Shown one piece after another: positions 62,263 to 64,000 of a DNA stretch of 64,000 nucleotides (positions within the stretch are counted from its first letter, which is position 1; every line of letters starts with the position of its first letter). The notes beneath the pieces are model-generated. The model was not told the DNA's origin and ran no database searches. It was given only the letters and a program-made list of their open reading frames with translations. This stretch comes from Dicaeum eximium. Taxonomy: Eukaryota; Chordata; Aves; Passeriformes; Dicaeidae. Where the stretch lies: positions 163,387-227,386 of the forward strand of contig VWZP01010450.1 in the NCBI GenBank assembly GCA_013396995.1, read 5' to 3'. A program made the position numbers and the translations under genes.

Positions 62263-64000
62263 CTAAAAGAAAAATAAATGCCATGTGTGAATGAAGATCT
62301 CTACTGGCTGAGCAATGTAAATGGAAACAAACCAAAGAGGACAAGATTGTGATAACCTGTGTACTTCCCGTGTGTGCTTTAAATACAACTTGGACCTCTA
62401 GCTGGTTTCTAAAAAACCTCAGGGTTTATGTGTCTGTGTTCTGAAAGACTGTGCTGGGGCACAATTAGGATTCATTTTCCATCATTTCCATGGCTATGGT
62501 TTGGTCAGATCTAAAACATGCTTATCTTATTGAAATATAATCATGGCTTAATAAGTAAGATTTTTATGGAATGTATGAAATAAATAACTCTATTTTGTTT
62601 GGGTTTGAAGAAAGAATAATTTACAGTGCATAATTTGAGGAATCAACAAGGCATATGAATATATAATTTTTAGAGTGACATTTTTGTCTGATGTACAAGC
62701 ATTTGCATTATATGTTTACAGTGAACAAAGAAACACAACACAAATAAATGACCTACCAAACAACTGCTGTAAAAACGCATTTTGAGGCATATTTTAGTGC
62801 AATGAGTCACAAACAATCCATCCTTTCATGGGAAATATGCATGAATGTTGTGTTTGTGGCACACACTGTACAGCATCTATACATGGATATATATTCAGTA
62901 GTTTCTTGACTCCAGAACCTGTAACTTTGAACTGGAAGCTAATGTAACCTAAAAAAAAAAAGTAATAGCACAAGAAGTCTGTTGTAGCCAGTGCTTAAGT
63001 GCTCTGTTTAATAGGCTTATTGGATGAACAAATAAATAATTCAAACTGAGCTCAGAGAGAAATTGCACCAGCTGCCAGGAAACATCTAGTGGAAATTCAG
63101 GCTCCAAAGTGATCAGTCAAAAGTTTGCTATATGCCCCAAAAGCTTCCCCACTATTCATCATTGCAGGGCAACAGGGGAGGAAGGGGGAAGGGGAAAGAA
63201 TGTCCGTAAAGCTTTTGCATACAAAAAACAACCAACCCTGCTCACTTCTAATGTTCTTAAGACAGACTAATGGAAAAAGACATTCTGTTACTTTGACAGT
63301 ACTTCCAGCTTTCACCACATTTGGTGATTTTCTGTTCCCTCCTCACTGCCTGCCCATGTCTGCAGTATTAATGCACTAAGCAGGGATGAAATGAAGTCAG
63401 CTATAGGAAATGCCTCTTCCAACAACTCATCCCACAGCCAGGGCTACTTATGTGGACTGAACAAGACTGGATTCCTGATCTCTGACAGCAAGTCCATGAA
63501 GACATCAAGGATCTTCTGACAAGTCTTAATCTGTAAGATATCTACATTAATAACTGATTCAGCAACATGACATTTTCTTCTCTTTTAGACTGATTAGTAC
63601 CTAAATCAGAATAAGGAGGAAAGGAACATCACTAGTATGACAATACTTTGGTTTCTTTGCATTTTGATTTCCTTCCATTTTTTTATTAGTAAAGTTAGTT
63701 GTATTCCTGAAGACTGAAAATACCTCACATCTTACATCTTACTAGTTCCAAAACCTGTCAATCACATGGTGCTGTTAAAAGTGGTCAGGTATTTAAAAAT
63801 ATTGAATATTTCATTTCAGGACAACTACTAAAATGGCAGCTTAAATGCTTATTATGGAGTCCAATAGCAACTGCCAGGGGGTTGGTGAGAAAAGTTAAAA
63901 AATAAAACAGGGAAAGCTTCTGGGAAGTGGATCTACTTGGAAATGGAATGAATTCTGAACACTAATAAAATCTGAAATGTTGCAGAACACCACACAAAGA
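62263..64000 (-). other. AOPEP intron continuing beyond the window
   Basis: AT-rich sequence upstream of the first visible AOPEP exon. I recognise no further exon or repeat up to the right edge. Confidence 0.65.

Noticed and set aside
1..64000. CRISPR arrays, operons, bacterial-type promoters or tRNA genes
   Set aside because: The window is vertebrate nuclear DNA. I saw no regularly spaced repeats of that type and no tRNA cloverleaf.

Overview
The window looks like bird genomic DNA, probably from a songbird. It carries CR1 LINE fragments in both orientations, a solo ERV LTR of a type familiar from passerines, large AT-rich introns and single-base N joins of a draft assembly. Two vertebrate genes are identified by exon translation. 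The FANCC-AOPEP pair is on chromosome Z in chicken, so Z linkage is likely here, but that is inference and not visible in the sequence.

Left part (1-26.7 kb, + strand): the last eight coding exons of FANCC, a Fanconi anaemia core-complex subunit. Exons are at 784-940, 8989-9041, 11616-11715, 16097-16172, 16963-17044, 20412-20583, 23380-23580 and 25425-25568 (stop). All have AG/GT borders, compatible phases and no frame breaks. The 5' half of the gene lies left of the window. The introns hold CR1 copies at 3377-6076, 14474-15417 and 17785-18485, a small CpG-rich island at 7436-7935, and an exon-like open segment at 16336-16550.

Middle part (26.7-39.7 kb): an intergenic region where the two genes converge tail to tail. 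It holds a solo LTR (32029-32826, interrupted by a 215-N gap, with AGAAA target duplications) and a CR1 copy on the + strand (36215-37336).

Right part (39.7-64 kb, - strand): the miR-23b / miR-27b / miR-24-1 cluster (40684 down to 39745), then the last three coding exons of AOPEP, aminopeptidase O (62262-62146, 45069-44983, 42336-42196 with stop). The rest of AOPEP is beyond the right edge. The microRNAs lie 1.5-2.4 kb past the AOPEP stop on the same strand.

Two long exact direct repeats, each joined by one N inside the CR1 at 3377-6076, look like assembly false duplications and not biology. I found no convincing undescribed system. The best leads are the possible alternative FANCC terminal exon, the intronic CpG-rich island, and how the miRNA cluster is transcribed relative to the AOPEP 3' end.
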